Shown: positions 44,396 through 55,856, numbered from the stretch's first letter. The stretch: DNA of 64,000 nucleotides from Cladorrhinum sp. PSN259 (GCA_033725935.1 MU867069.1:124001-188000), one strand, 5' to 3'. The notes: generated by a model from the sequence alone, not told the origin. Program-made: numbers and translations.

Positions 44396-45992
44396 CAGAG
44401 AAAAAGAACAATTACCCCTTGCCCTTACATAAACATCTAAAGCCAAGTAAGCCAAGTCTCTCGGTTCAACTGTTTGCCTTGTGGGGGCCGCGCAAAAATG
44501 ACCGGTATGGCCATGCTAAGATGATGCTAAGATGGTGCTAACTGGGGCAGCATCCATCGTCCCGACAGTTCGGTCCCAACGTAGCATTCCCCGCTACCAA
44601 GATGCAGGAACACACCATCTCGAAAACAGCAATGTTTGAGAGAAATATTCCTTTGACCACATCTCTCAACCCCAATGCTCGAGATGGTCCCAAACACTCT
44701 CGACAGATTTCGGTATGTGTTCTCGCACCGCTTGAGAACATGCCATCTCCTGAGACTTGTCAAACAAATGCGAGATGGGGATGGCCATTCGTCTGAACAC
44801 GCATCTGCTCGATCTGGTCGGCCATGATTGGCTAGCAGCCCCCTGCTTGGGAGCGGCACAGCTGGCGAGATATGCATGCAATGTTCCAATCTAGGTCGAC
44901 AGTCTGCCAATGGATGATGGGGAAATCTCTAACAAGTACCTCCGTGACACGGCATCTGCTAGTGCCAAAATGACTTCACATTTACTTCACCAACAAGACC
45001 TCTGGTGGTTTTAGGAAAGCAGCTCGGGCGAAGTACGTCCGCGTTAATGTACACATGCCCGATGTAGACTAGAGCAATTTGCCTGGGCTCAGATCGAGAC
45101 CGGGATACCACTCACGCAGCATCATGATGGGAAACCATCCAAAAGTCCATCGTTCCCGAAAATCCCACAAGGTGGCTTTAAACGCTGACCAAGCAGATGT
45201 TCCCGCTGGACTGTGCCCGCATCCCACGCAAAAAGGACGGCGCCGGTGCGAATCGAACCCACTGCGACTGCGGAGTACAAGGTAACCGGGGAACGGAGGC
45301 GGCCCAACACAGGCAGATCTGGCCACGAGGAAATTCCATCATCTCCTTCCTACACCCACCCCACCCCACCCCCCAACGTTGCATCGCCGGAAGGGACGCT
45401 CCGCTGCTGGGAGCCAGCCAGATGGCCCGGGGATGAGGCCTAAGGTACCCAGCTTCCTCACGGGTGTGAAGCTGATGGTTCTGGCTGGTATTCCTTGCAG
45501 CCACGCTGCGTTGTAGGCCGTGTCAAGATGCCTACCTCCGATCTGCATTTCCCGATCTGGCATCCCACCCCAACTATTTGGAATAGAAGCTAGGATGAAC
45601 ACCAACCCTGGAATCAGGAAGTTGGGATGAAGAATTAGCCTGCGCTCCGGATACTAGGTACCCGAAGACAGTATTTCTATCTTCACCCTCATTCCCCTTT
45701 AGCATGTTTGCCCCCTTTGATCTCCAATGGCAAGTTGAAGTGAATGTACCCACCCCGATCCATCAGGGCATCCATCCACAGCACCCGGTCGAGAGTAGTA
45801 CCACGCAAAAACTTGGCTCCAAGTCCTTCAACCCCTTCTCTTCCAACTTTTCTTTTCTCCAAACAAATTCTGGCCCTTTAGCCCCTAGGTCTCGTATAGA
45901 GGCTTATCCAATTTGATCATGATTACTCTATTCAATAATCTCTCGGCCCCCTTCAGGTCCATGACACCGGGGATTTCAAACCAATTCCCCGA

Positions 45993-46272
45993 TACGTGGC
46001 GGAAGAAATTACTCGTGCAGGTCGGGATATCCAGCATGAGTAGAAAGGGGTCAGGAATGATGCCTCAGCAGAAGCCCAACAAGCGAATAAAAAGCAAAGT
46101 GAAATAGGCATAAGGAAAGTTTGTAAAATTAGGCACGTATTGTAGAATTTTTTATGCCCTTCTTACAATCATCCAAGGTGTAGTCTAGATTTATGATTTC
46201 ATTATTAATGGTAGACTCTGCTCAATGGTTGTTGTTTGCACAAAGTAATTCATTCCCCCTTTCCACCACGTG
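45993..46272 (+). mobile_element. Inverted-repeat element copy B (MITE-like, about 280 bp)
   Basis: Left end ACGTGGCGGAAGAAATTACT then CGTGCAG; right end, read on the other strand, CACGTGGTGGAAAGG then GAATGAATTACTTTGTGC. The termini are imperfect inverted repeats. The interior shares ATATCCAGCATGAGTA, GATGCCTCAGCAGAAG and GTGAAATAGGCATA with copies A and C. No coding capacity. Confidence 0.7.
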
Positions 46273-48062
46273 CCCGCCTCGTCCAGATTCTTCTGCAGCA
46301 GCAACTCCGCAAAAAAAAAAAAAAAAAAAAAAAAGAGAGAGAGAGCACTATACCAAACGCATGAGCCCCCATATGTTGCCCTTGGGAGGCCTCGATTCTG
46401 GTGAGTTATCCTTCCAGGACATTCGTCCACCTGGCAGCCTCCAATGCCGTGGAACACAACGCATGCAGGACGGACAGAATCAGTTTCTGCGGTGTCATAC
46501 CGCCCTTCCAGCATGAGTCAGGTGTCCTCAGACGACTTGAACTGGCCACACTCTGCTCACATCTGTCGAACCACGAACTTTGTCACTTTCTTTTCCCCTT
46601 GTCCCTTTTTGTATGTTTGATATTGGCAAGAACGCTTTGTAAAGCCAGGCTGGTGCCTTCTTGTTTCTTTTCTGTAGGGGCTCAGCTTTCAAGTTGTTTC
46701 GAAGTCCCCTTGTCTAGTACATGGGCCATTGAAGCATGTGTGCACATACTCTTTTGCTCCAAACTGCACTGCATTTCAGAGAGGTATAGGGACTGCCAGT
46801 GGTGGTTGCCCGTTGAACTCTCTGATATCAGATGGTATCTGGGTCGATTATTTTGAAACATGGCAAACGCACATGTTTGCAAATCAAGGCTCCCCTTCCT
46901 TGGTTGGTTGGAGAAGCCTTCGTAAGGACTAACCCAGTTGATAGTATGAATCCGGAAGCCCTCGCAATTGATAGCTTGGTATAGCCAGCAGAGTCATCCT
47001 GGGGTGCGCCTTATGTTCAGTATAGTTACAAGTCATCAGTGGGATGCGATAGGATGCAGCAAAACCGCAGTGTGTTCGTGTTTCCCCGTCTCGCTGGTCA
47101 CAAAATATCAACCACACCAACCGGGGCTCTATATATCACCCCACCTGAGTCCCGGTGGTTCACATAAGTCTCAATATTCACTCTGGGGTTGAAATTGACT
47201 GATAATCATGTCGAGAATTTCTTTGGAGAAACCCTGTATAATCCAAACTAAACTTGTGGTTGTGGATTGGTGGCAGTCACGAAAGCATCCAATTTTTCGA
47301 CCAGTTCCTGGTAATTAAGCAGTCAATTGAATTTGTCAAAATCTTTCAAACACGGTCCGGCAAAGATGATTGAATACCAGACATCAATCCGGGTCCATAC
47401 TGCCCCCGTATCATCTTGTGGGTTTTTGTTGTGACTGACGAGACAGGCAATCGGGGAAAAACGAAGGATAATGTTATCTTTAGTTTTATTGCTAAAATGG
47501 TGAGATGAAGAAAGAGGAAGGAAGAGGGAAAAATACATTACTTTGCTCCACGTCAACCTGAAAAAAAAAATCACTTGCAGCTCGAAGCTAACGTGATGAA
47601 TAGACTTTATTCGGGCAAGATCCGAGAACTAATGTCATATCATTTTGGAGCTGGGAGGAGCTGCTGCAATTTCCTCTTACTGTTGTTACTTCTATCCTAG
47701 GCTTGTACATGTATTCATGCATGTTTCTCTACCTAGTTTATCCAAAGTTGGTCACATCTCAGCTTCGCATGCTGTTCTCCCAGCCCCACGTTGATTGATT
47801 GATTGTTTGTTTAGTGGCTGGCTGTGAAACGGCTGTGAGATTTCCAATGCCTCTTGGATTGGTTCCGATTGGGTGATAAAGTCTGCTGATATCTTTCTTG
47901 CTACGTGGGGGGGTTGAAAAATAAGCTGACGGGCTGAACAACATGTCTCGGAGGCACTGGACAGAATTCACCTAGAAAGCCTTGGTTGGATATGTTCAAG
48001 TTTCTTTTGCAAAGGATCCCGGTATGAAATCCTGCCGCAAGCCCTGTCACATTTTTCCCAGT

Positions 48063-48098
48063 CCGCTGGATCCGTTGGATCCGCTGGAACCGCCGGAA
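48063..48098. repeat. Nine-base tandem array
   Basis: CCGCTGGAT, CCGTTGGAT, CCGCTGGAA and CCGCCGGAA in succession, followed by a degenerate TGGAATGGATGG tail. Confidence 0.8.
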
Positions 48099-48272
48099 CG
48101 GATGGAATGGATGGGAGCAAGGAAGGTTATCGGCTGTATTATGCAAGATACCGTAGGTACATGTACATGATCCTGCGGGCGGTGCTTAGGCCCGGCAGTT
48201 TGCGGTTGGCAGGATTTTGATGAGGGTGAAAGGACTTGGCAGTTTGCTTTTGATGGAATCAGGTCAGGTAGC

Positions 48273-48456
48273 CACGCGGCGGAGGGAATTACTTGTTCTG
48301 GTCGGTATATTCAGCATGAGTACACTAGAAAGGAGTCATGAATGCCTCAACAGGTGCCGAACAGGCGTACAAACAAGTGAAATAGGCATAGGAAGGAAGG
48401 TATAAACTAGGACTCTGCTGGTTATTTTGGACTAGTAATTCCTTCCACCATGTGGT
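48273..48456 (+). mobile_element. Inverted-repeat element copy C (MITE-like, 184 bp)
   Basis: Best preserved copy. The left terminus CCACGCGGCGGAGGGAATTA continues CTTGT; the right terminus on the opposite strand is CCACATGGTGGAAGGAATTA continuing CTAGT, so about 21 of 25 positions agree. Interior: GGTATATTCAGCATGAGTA, GAATGCCTCAACAGG, AAGTGAAATAGGCATAGG and GGACTCTGCTGG, as in copies A and B. It looks like an internally shortened version of B. Confidence 0.75.
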
Positions 48457-50204
48457 AAGGGTGCCGGAAATAAGAGAGTTTCGTGTGAGGTGTGTCCGTG
48501 AGGTGTGAGGTGTGAGGTGTGAGGCATGGTGGCGGAATGGAAGGAATACAACTTGCGAGGGTACGGAAAGAAAGAAAGAACAAAAAAAGGACAGCATGTA
48601 TCGGTGCTCGGGTCTTCTCGGTGCCCAGTCCTGATCGGTAAGAGGATACCGATCATTCAGCTGGTTTACTCGGGAATGAGAATGGTGAAAAGCAACCAGT
48701 CACGAGGTTCGAAAATTCAGGCGGGCTTAAAATTGTTCGTTACGATAAGGGGGAGCATACCCCAGGTGATCATGATCATGAACCCATTACCCCTTGAGCC
48801 AATAAGGGGTTTGTGCTGATTGATTGGGCACAATGATGAAAAGGAGAGATCGATCGATGATTGCGTGTGCACAGAATAGTGTATTTTTGCTTTCTTGGAG
48901 CCAATAGCGGTACTACATGCGGTGAAGGAATCTGGGGAACCCCCCACGGTAGTGGAGAAAAAAAAAAAAAGGAATGGGCTTTCAGGGGCTGGTTTTCTGG
49001 GGTGAAAGGGTTTCCCCGATAGAGGATGGCTCACGTGAGGATTCATGGATGCAAGGGGTTTCGATCAAATTTGAGAGTAGGGAGGGAACGGGAAAAAAAA
49101 AAAAGTCTCGTGATGGGATTTGGGTTTCGTGTTGATCCTTATTATTGGCGATCAAAATGTCGGATGCGACCGTCAGAGTGGACATGGGTTATGATTGGGG
49201 GGATGGATTCTTCGGTAGAAGAATGAGCCGAGACTTTCCAGAAACAAAAAGGGAATATTTATGGTTTCTTCTTGAAAGTCGTCAGAGATGAAGATGACCA
49301 ACAGGGACAGAATTGGCTAGTTGAAAGTCAAGGCCAACTCACCGGTGGTGTGATGTGTGATGATCACAGATGGAATTTGATCCCCCCTGATGCTCTAGAC
49401 ATTTTAGCTAGGCCCGAGAGATTTCACTAGCGAATAGACGGCGGGCACGGCGGGGTTTCTTCATCCACATCAAATGCTGGGGGAACCGGGGGGCAAAATG
49501 TCTTTGTGTTGCCCGAGCGTGGGGGTTGTGACACCTTTCTCGACGATTTCCTGGGACAGCCTGGAACGGGGAACTACCGACAATGGAAAGGTCCAGACGA
49601 TGGGTCTTTTTGTTTCTTTGATGGCATTGTTCCCATGGTGGATGCAGATCACCCGGTGAGTGTCTACCGATTCTCCTTAGCTGATGGAGCAACCGTGTTG
49701 ACACATAAATTGGGGAATCCGTGGATGCACCGGCCATGTTTTACTCGATAGTTTCGTCATGATGTTTGAGACAGGAATGTTGTCTGAAGGTGTGTCGCTG
49801 TTCGTCTTGTTTTCTTTTTTCTCTTCTTCTCCCTTTTATCTGATAACCGACCCTTACGGCCTCACCGCTGCTTTTGCCCGGCAGATGACAGGACTGCACA
49901 TTGTCCCCGATTCAAGTCTTGCCAAATTCCCAGTTCCCGCTAGGGGATGAATCCGGATGCATGCCACGCAAGCCCCGTTTTGTGTCACCCCTTGTCCTTC
50001 CTCCCCTGCAGCCAAAGTTGGACCTGCGATCCCGACCTTTGGGACAACCCCCACGCAGCTTCCATGAACCTTGCCGCCTAGAGCCTCACTTGCCTCACTT
50101 GACTTTTTCTTTGTTTCCGGGGTCAGGGATGTTGGAAGAGCAATGTTCCACCTTGTGCAAGTTGCACTACCCAGCCGGGCAACTGGGGGAGGCAACCGGC
50201 CTGA

Positions 50205-50211
50205 TATATAA
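50205..50211 (+). promoter_or_regulatory. TATA box of the aldolase gene
   Basis: TATATAA about 145 bases before the ATG at 50353, followed by a T/C-rich stretch and an A/C-rich leader (ACAATCCATTACTCACACA). Confidence 0.5.
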
Positions 50212-50352
50212 GTGCCTGTTTTTGCCTCTCTTGTTTATGTTTGTCTCTCGTTACTCCTGTATCCTGTCGTCATATAAACGCAATAACAAGCACATCTGTT
50301 GGCCGCACATTACAATCCATTACTCACACATATAATCACTTTTATAAAAACC

Positions 50353-51417
50353 ATGTCTGCAGACTCCCTTATGCCTACCACCCCCATCTCTCCCACACAC
50401 AGCAATATCAACATGGATACCTCAGAGATGGCGCAAACCAGACTCCCCAATGGCGTCTACGTGCCAATGCTGGCATTCTTCACAGCTGACGACGAAATCG
50501 ACGTCCCAACAACGCAACGGCACACAGCCCGTCTGCTGGCCGCTGGCGTAACGGGATTGGTCATTCACGGCTCGAATGGAGAAGCGGTCCACATGTCTCG
50601 TAAGGAGAGACGAGCCGTCATCGAAGCCGTGGCCGACACCGTTAGGCACGAGGTCGACAGCCACAACCCAGTCCCCATCATTGCCGGGTGCTCGGCTTCA
50701 TCCCAGAGAGAAACCGTCGAGCTCTGCCAGGAAGCAAAGGAAGCCGGTGCCACACATGCCCTTGTCCTTGCACCAGGGTACTACGCCGGCATCCTCACCA
50801 AGGACATGATTGTCGAGTACTTCCACAACGTTGCCACTCACTCTCCAATACCCATTTTGGTCTACAACTTCCCTGCTGCCGCGAACGGAGTCGACCTCGA
50901 CTCGGACACGATTCTTCGCATCGCGGCCCACCCGGACGTGGTCGGAGTCAAGCTCACGTGCGGCAACACTGGCAAGCTCGCACGACTCGTGGCTGACACG
51001 CCCAAGGTTCGTGGTGGGAAGGAGGACTTTTTGGTGACGGGTGGCAGCGCCGACTTCATCCTCCAAGGCTTGGTTGTTGGTGCCCACGGAACCATCAGCG
51101 GCTTCGCCAACCTTGCTCCCCGGGCCTGCGTCAGAATTGGTGAGCTCTTTGAGCAGGCCAAGTTTGCCGAGGCAAGGGCTCTCCAACACCAGGTTGCTAG
51201 GGCCGACTGGCTGGCCATTCGATACGGATTCGTCGGCGTCAAGGCTGCCATGCCCTACTTCTGGGGAGAGGGCGAGCAGTCCGCCACCGAGCCACGGCTG
51301 CCCTTCAAGGCGCTGGACCAGGAAGGAGTGTCAGTCAAGGAGATCCAGGATGGAATGGCAAGCGTGTTGGAGATTGAGAGAGGACTAGCTGCTGCTGCTT
51401 CAGCCCTGGCGGCATAG
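50353..51417 (+). CDS. DapA-superfamily aldolase (HOGA/dihydrodipicolinate-synthase-like)
   Basis: Class I pyruvate-type aldolase, 354 aa, single exon. Motifs: PMLAFFTADDEID at the barrel start, GLVIHGSNGEAVHMSRKERR (GxxGE, about residue 72), VLAPGYYAG, Tyr171 in ILVYNFPA, the Schiff-base Lys200 in VVGVKLTCGNTGKL, and GSADFILQGLVVGAHGTISG. Filamentous fungi make lysine through alpha-aminoadipate, so lysine biosynthesis is unlikely. The layout (SNGE; YNFP; GVKLTCGN) is closest to the 4-hydroxy-2-oxoglutarate aldolase / 2-keto-3-deoxy sugar-acid aldolase branch, i.e. breakdown of hydroxyproline, uronates or similar. Start chosen at MSADSLMPTTPISPTHSN; internal ATGs at 50371 and 50413 precede the conserved region. 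The N-terminal about 25 residues are Ser/Thr-rich without a clear targeting signal. No related catabolic genes adjoin it. Confidence 0.9.
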   Translation: MSADSLMPTTPISPTHSNINMDTSEMAQTRLPNGVYVPMLAFFTADDEIDVPTTQRHTARLLAAGVTGLVIHGSNGEAVHMSRKERRAVIEAVADTVRHEVDSHNPVPIIAGCSASSQRETVELCQEAKEAGATHALVLAPGYYAGILTKDMIVEYFHNVATHSPIPILVYNFPAAANGVDLDSDTILRIAAHPDVVGVKLTCGNTGKLARLVADTPKVRGGKEDFLVTGGSADFILQGLVVGAHGTISGFANLAPRACVRIGELFEQAKFAEARALQHQVARADWLAIRYGFVGVKAAMPYFWGEGEQSATEPRLPFKALDQEGVSVKEIQDGMASVLEIERGLAAAASALAA

Positions 51418-53029
51418 GAAGGAAGTGTACTTGTTCAGCATGATGAACTCCTTTTATTTTTGTTTTGGGGCATAATATGACATGTAATGGTGGATGCAAG
51501 GAGTCTTATTGGGTGTACAGGGTTTTCAAAAGGGCTTATTTTATGGAAAAGGAATGCCTGTTTTCGAAGACAATCGGGGCTGTTCTTATGGATGTTTGGC
51601 GTATTTTTTTTATTTTTTATTTTTTTTTGGCATTGAGGCCTAAACTACAAGAGAGATTACTGGACATTGCGCAAGCATGAATACCTAGACATGATTCGGA
51701 TATCAAAAAGCGTGTTTGTTGTCTTGAACAATTGTTGATATGTCTCAGGCTACATCGTGCAATCTCACCGTCGGCCCAGCATCATTTTACCGGGTACGGG
51801 TGCGGCGATCCGAAACAGACCTCATCCGACGTCTGCCAGGATACCTTCCGAGCGCGCAGTGCCCTCGCTTGCATAGGGGGATGTTGTCATGCATCAAAAT
51901 CCCGCACTCTTCTTACTGCCCACGAGCCATGAGCCACCACGCAGGCTCGAGAAGTTGAGATCTCCCCTTAACTCTGCATACTTGTGGATATTTGCATCTG
52001 CTGTAACCATATAAAGGCCGACTTATGATGCATAGCCTTGTCACACAATAAATGCCACGGATTCCACAAGACAGAAACACACCCACCCCCACCCCCACAG
52101 AACCGACACTGCCTTGCGTCACCTACGCCGGCCCCACGATCGTCCCACAGCCCGAAGTGCAACGCCACCAACGCCCGGCTTAGTCTTGCGTGTGCCAGGG
52201 GTTGCCGTCGGCAGTCCTCGGAATAAATTCCATCGGCGCCCCAAATACGGCGTAGGCACCGAGACACTGGAACTAGACCCCCACGCAGTTTTGGCCTAAA
52301 GTTGTGTACATGTATCCTGAGCGATGTATTTCAGACTGTGTTAGAGGTCACGAGGGAGCATCGAACAAAGATCACGAGGTCTTGTTGTCTGTCATAATGC
52401 TCTCTCCGTTAATAGGTTCCTCTCTGAAAAAAAGATTGAACACATAGGTATGTGAATTTGCTCATAGAAATCCCTCACCAAATCGAGCCAGAGCCCTCAG
52501 CCCTGCCTATCACAAGCGAGCCCAATCGGTATAGGTACCTACATGTAGGTGTACCACAAAGTCGCCGATCTCGCAATATTCTTCAATCCTAGCTGCAACT
52601 AGTTCACACATCAAATCTCCTCGGTGCCCGTCCACGGTCCTCTTCACCGCCATCTAAAATTTCAGCACACTGCGTTTTCGTATACGCATTGGCGCCGCAG
52701 GAAGAAGAAAACAAGGAAACAATGTCCGATGACACGATTCGTGCATGATGCTTTTCAGCGCAGAATCATAACGCCACCGAAAAGGCAGTCTTGATCTTGC
52801 ACATATATATATCCCTGTCAATTCAAAAACATACCTATCGGAACCAACCCTGCCAACAGACGTGGAAAAAGCAAAAGCCTTGCCCAAAGCCACCAAATAA
52901 TCCGTACAATCACTTCCTGCATTACCTTTGGTAGTGAGTCAGTCAGTTCAGTAGACCTTTACCCCGACACCACCCGACACAATAGTAATCAACTTCCCCA
53001 ACAGATTGAATAACTCGCAGTGTATTCTA

Positions 53030-53030
53030 A

Positions 53031-53076
<46 letters not shown>
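53030..53076. repeat. (TC)n(AC)n microsatellite
   Basis: Compound dinucleotide array: TC units at about 53030-53046 followed by AC units to 53076. Confidence 0.9.
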
Positions 53077-53078
<2 letters not shown>

Positions 53079-53160
53079 GTTAATTCTTACACCTACATAA
53101 ATAACTATACCGTGTAAATGAGATTGACATAACTACCTATACCATGTATATATACTTCCT

Positions 53161-53191
53161 GTCCATCCATCCATCCATCCATCCATCCATC
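53161..53191. repeat. (CCAT)7 microsatellite
   Basis: Seven tandem CCAT tetranucleotides in the convergent spacer. Confidence 0.9.
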
Positions 53192-53929
53192 AGTTGATAT
53201 GCAGGGCATCAGGCAGCCTCAGACAATAACGGAGCTACTTAGAAAAACAAGAACCGGTAGTTTCAGCTGTCAAAAATTAATGTTTTTTTTGTACCTCGAA
53301 TTTTTCTAGTGTATGTAGGGATGTAACCTGTAGAGGTATGTAGGTAAGTAGGTAACTTCAAAAATTGGCGTCGGGTCCTATACGGGAGTTTGAAGCGGTG
53401 TAAGTGGACGTTCCCGTTTAGGCAATTGGCTCGCGGAACGCGACCAAATGCAAAGCTAGAAACGCAGTGCCGATCCAGAGCAGGTTATTAGATAGTGACA
53501 CACCCGTAACGGAGCTCGATGACTTGCTTCGAATCAAAATTCTCGAAAATGCTAGAGTTGTCTCTCGAACCGTCGTTGATAACGGCAAGGTTTGGGGAAA
53601 CGGAGCAGGAATGGCATAAATCGAGCCCTCCGTTTGTTGGGGCGACGACGACATTGGAGACGACATTTACGGGACCAGCGAGGGGAATGGCAAGACAGCG
53701 TAGGGCCAGAGCTACCTCTACCAACATCAATGAACGATCACGCAACACAAGAAGAGAGAGATTATCAAAATTTGCTTTTGGTGATCAAATTTATCTTTAC
53801 AAGTACTCAACAGTAAGAGTAATTTTTTGGTATCATTTCCTCCGCAACATGCTCGAGGAGTTCCGCCCAACTGAAAAAGTTTTCGTATCATCATCGTACA
53901 AATGCCTCCCGATTTTCGGTGCCCAGTGA

Positions 53930-54400
53930 TACCAGAATCCCAAATCCCAAGATAACGTGCCCCAAGTCCGATGAAAACGAGCTCGAAGTCCCTATAATTA
54001 AAAAGTCCAACGTCCCAGCGACGACAAGCCTCATGTCCGTGTAAAGACCGAGCTCCCAGTCCCGGCGACAACCAATTAAAAGAATACGAGCTCCCAAGTC
54101 CCAGAAGAACAAGCATCGGATCCCATTGAACCACAACGTGCTCCAGGGCCCTGTAATATACTAGTCCAACGCCCCAGCGACAACAAGCTCCAAATTCCAT
54201 GAATAAAAGAGCTAGACGTCTCCGTAAAGGAACAAAACCCAGGCCTCGATAACCACAAGCTCCGAGTCCCAGAGATAGTATAGCTCCAAGCTCCAGTGCT
54301 AAACAAGCTTCAATCACATAGAGAACAAGGTTCGAGTCCCATGGTGAAACAAACTCCAGAGCCCCATACCACAAACCCCAAGTCCAAATACATGAATGCG
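53930..54400. repeat. Degenerate 24-bp minisatellite
   Basis: Many diverged copies of a unit resembling ACAAGCTCCAAGTCCCAGNG. Spacing is mostly near 24 bases, with a higher-order duplication of about 160 bases: CCCTATAATTAAAAAGTCCA near 53990 and CCCTGTAATATACTAGTCCA near 54149. The unit length is a multiple of three and the minus strand stays open, spelling loosely repeated Leu-Gly-Leu-Gly-Ala blocks. Confidence 0.65.
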
Positions 54401-54521
54401 TAAACGCGATGATTAATGAATCCGTGCCAATAATTAACGGATCAAAAAGCCTCCAAGCAAAAGCTGGACCGATCCTTTGCATGCCATGAAGCTCTTTGTA
54501 CAACAGAAAAAAAGAAACCGT

Positions 54522-55856
54522 CTAAGCGACGCGATACGCATCATAGACAATCTCTGCACCTCTCCGAGCACCACTGCCAACGTAGACGGCAGTGTTAAGA
54601 TGAGCGTAGCGAGAATCGCCGGTCTCGAGCTCAAGGGTGGTTCGGAGCAAGTAGCGATTAGCATTGACATTGTCAGCAGCGACAGGGTCCTGAAGTCTGT
54701 CCATGACATCGCGATCGCCGGTCCACCAACCCCTGATCTTGCAAATAATGAGAGCGGGGTTCTCGTCGTTGGTCTGCATGATGTACCGAGCATCAATGCG
54801 AGTGGCCATGTCCTTGACAGTCGTCTGAATATCTTGGCCGCCAGGCAGGACAACACCCTTGCCGAATCGACCGGCCCACTGACCACCGACGCACGAGATC
54901 CAGCTCTCCTTGCCAAAGTTGGCATACCCTGCGCTGAGCTTGGGCTTGACGCGGATGCTGATGCGGAAGTCGAGGTCGAGAGACGGGACAGGCAAAGAGA
55001 GGGAGCTAGCGACGTCGTCCTCGTCGAACTGGTGGCGAAGGTTATTCACCGGCAGCTTCTCCTTGAGGATGCTCTGGTAGCCCGGGCACTGCAACAAGTG
55101 CTCTCTCTGTCTGGATGTGTTCTTCGCGCGCACCTGTTGGCAGTACAGGCACTTGGCAGACATGCACTTGTCGTCCTGGTTCGCCTTGAACTCTTCGAAC
55201 GCAGCATGAACGTCCTTGAGGGGAATCTCATGCAGCGCCGAGTTCTTGACTTTCTGGCGCTTGGGTAGAGGTGTGCCGTCGGGGCCGAGCGAAGCACGAC
55301 CGGGAACGGCGACAGGTGTGCCATTAATGCGAGGGTTAGGCATGAAGCTGAGGTTTGTATGGTCGCCGACGGACGCCTCGCCGGGGATGGCAGGGTAGAC
55401 GGAAGTACCGGCGGACGAAGGGCCGGCATTCGGATCGCCACCTACACCGGCGGCGCCGGCTGCAGCTGCTGCGGCTTGAAGGTTAGTAGCAACATCAGGA
55501 TGTGCCTCTAGGTAAGCGGCACATGAAAGCAGATGCTGTTTCTGGCGAGTGGTGTTCTTGGCTCGGGTTTGCTGGCAGTAGATACATTGGACCGACATGC
55601 ATTTGTCGCCTTCTGTGTGGGAATGGGAGAGGGGGAAACGTTAACCTTATGGCATCATTTCTTAGGGAAGGAATACAGGTATGGGAACAAAATGTGTGTT
55701 GGGTGTGTTTGTATGTCTGTCAATACCGTGACGGTGACGGTGACATGACAGTGGGAATGGAATGGAAAGGATGGAATACTTGGATACAGATTACTTACCT
55801 TCGGCGCGAAATTCGACAAACGCGCTGTGCACGTCTTGGTCGACGTGGCGGGGCAT
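54522..55856 (-). CDS. DUF3237 protein with two BED-like zinc fingers
   Basis: Exons 55856-55799 and 55612-54522 (186-nt intron, donor GTAAGT, acceptor CACACAG), 382 aa. The join gives FVEFRAEEGDKCMSVQC, which aligns residue for residue with the second finger FEEFKANQDDKCMSAKC, supporting the splice. Each finger has the form DKCMSxxCxYCQQxRAKNTxRQxxHLLxC, a Cys/His pattern like BED or C2H-type DNA-binding fingers; they lie at about residues 13-50 and 150-190, with an Ala/Gly/Pro-rich linker between. The C-terminal about 150 residues (RISIRVKPKLSAGYANFGKE ... RYAHLNTAVYVGSGARRGAEIVYDAYRVA) are a DUF3237 beta-barrel, a family of unknown activity. An in-frame ATG 14 codons upstream (55898) is possible. 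The combination suggests a nuclear role, which is inference. Confidence 0.88.

Larger units (their letters stand above)
43986..50352. other. Gene-poor region of about 6.4 kb
   Basis: No frame here is convincing on either strand. Features seen: a cruciform-type inverted repeat at 44355-44395; a tRNA B-box-like GGGTTCGATTCG on the minus strand near 45248-45264, followed by a T5 run; A24 at 46311-46334; element copies B and C; a nine-base tandem array at 48063-48098; and poly-A runs near 48958 and 49093. The last 150 bases hold the aldolase core promoter (TATATAA at 50205-50211). Confidence 0.5.
51418..54521. other. Convergent spacer with microsatellites and a degenerate minisatellite
   Basis: 3.1 kb between the aldolase stop and the DUF3237 gene stop, with no supportable gene. 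It holds TC/AC arrays (53030-53076), a CCAT array (53161-53191) and a degenerate 24-base tandem repeat (53930-54400). A 258-codon frame on the minus strand (53727-54503) runs through the repeat without an ATG at its upstream end. Confidence 0.5.

Noticed and set aside
46311..46334. A24 tract as a retrogene or LINE poly-A tail
   Set aside because: No coding remnant or target duplication beside it. Long A runs recur throughout the spacers, so a simple homopolymer is enough.
54325..54345. B-box-like GGTTCGAGTCC inside the minisatellite
   Set aside because: No tRNA arms around it; it is one variant of the 24-base unit.
53727..54503. 258-codon minus-strand frame as a protein-coding gene
   Set aside because: Upstream end starts from TTG, not ATG, and the content is a degenerate minisatellite. 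Reported as a finding, not called as CDS.
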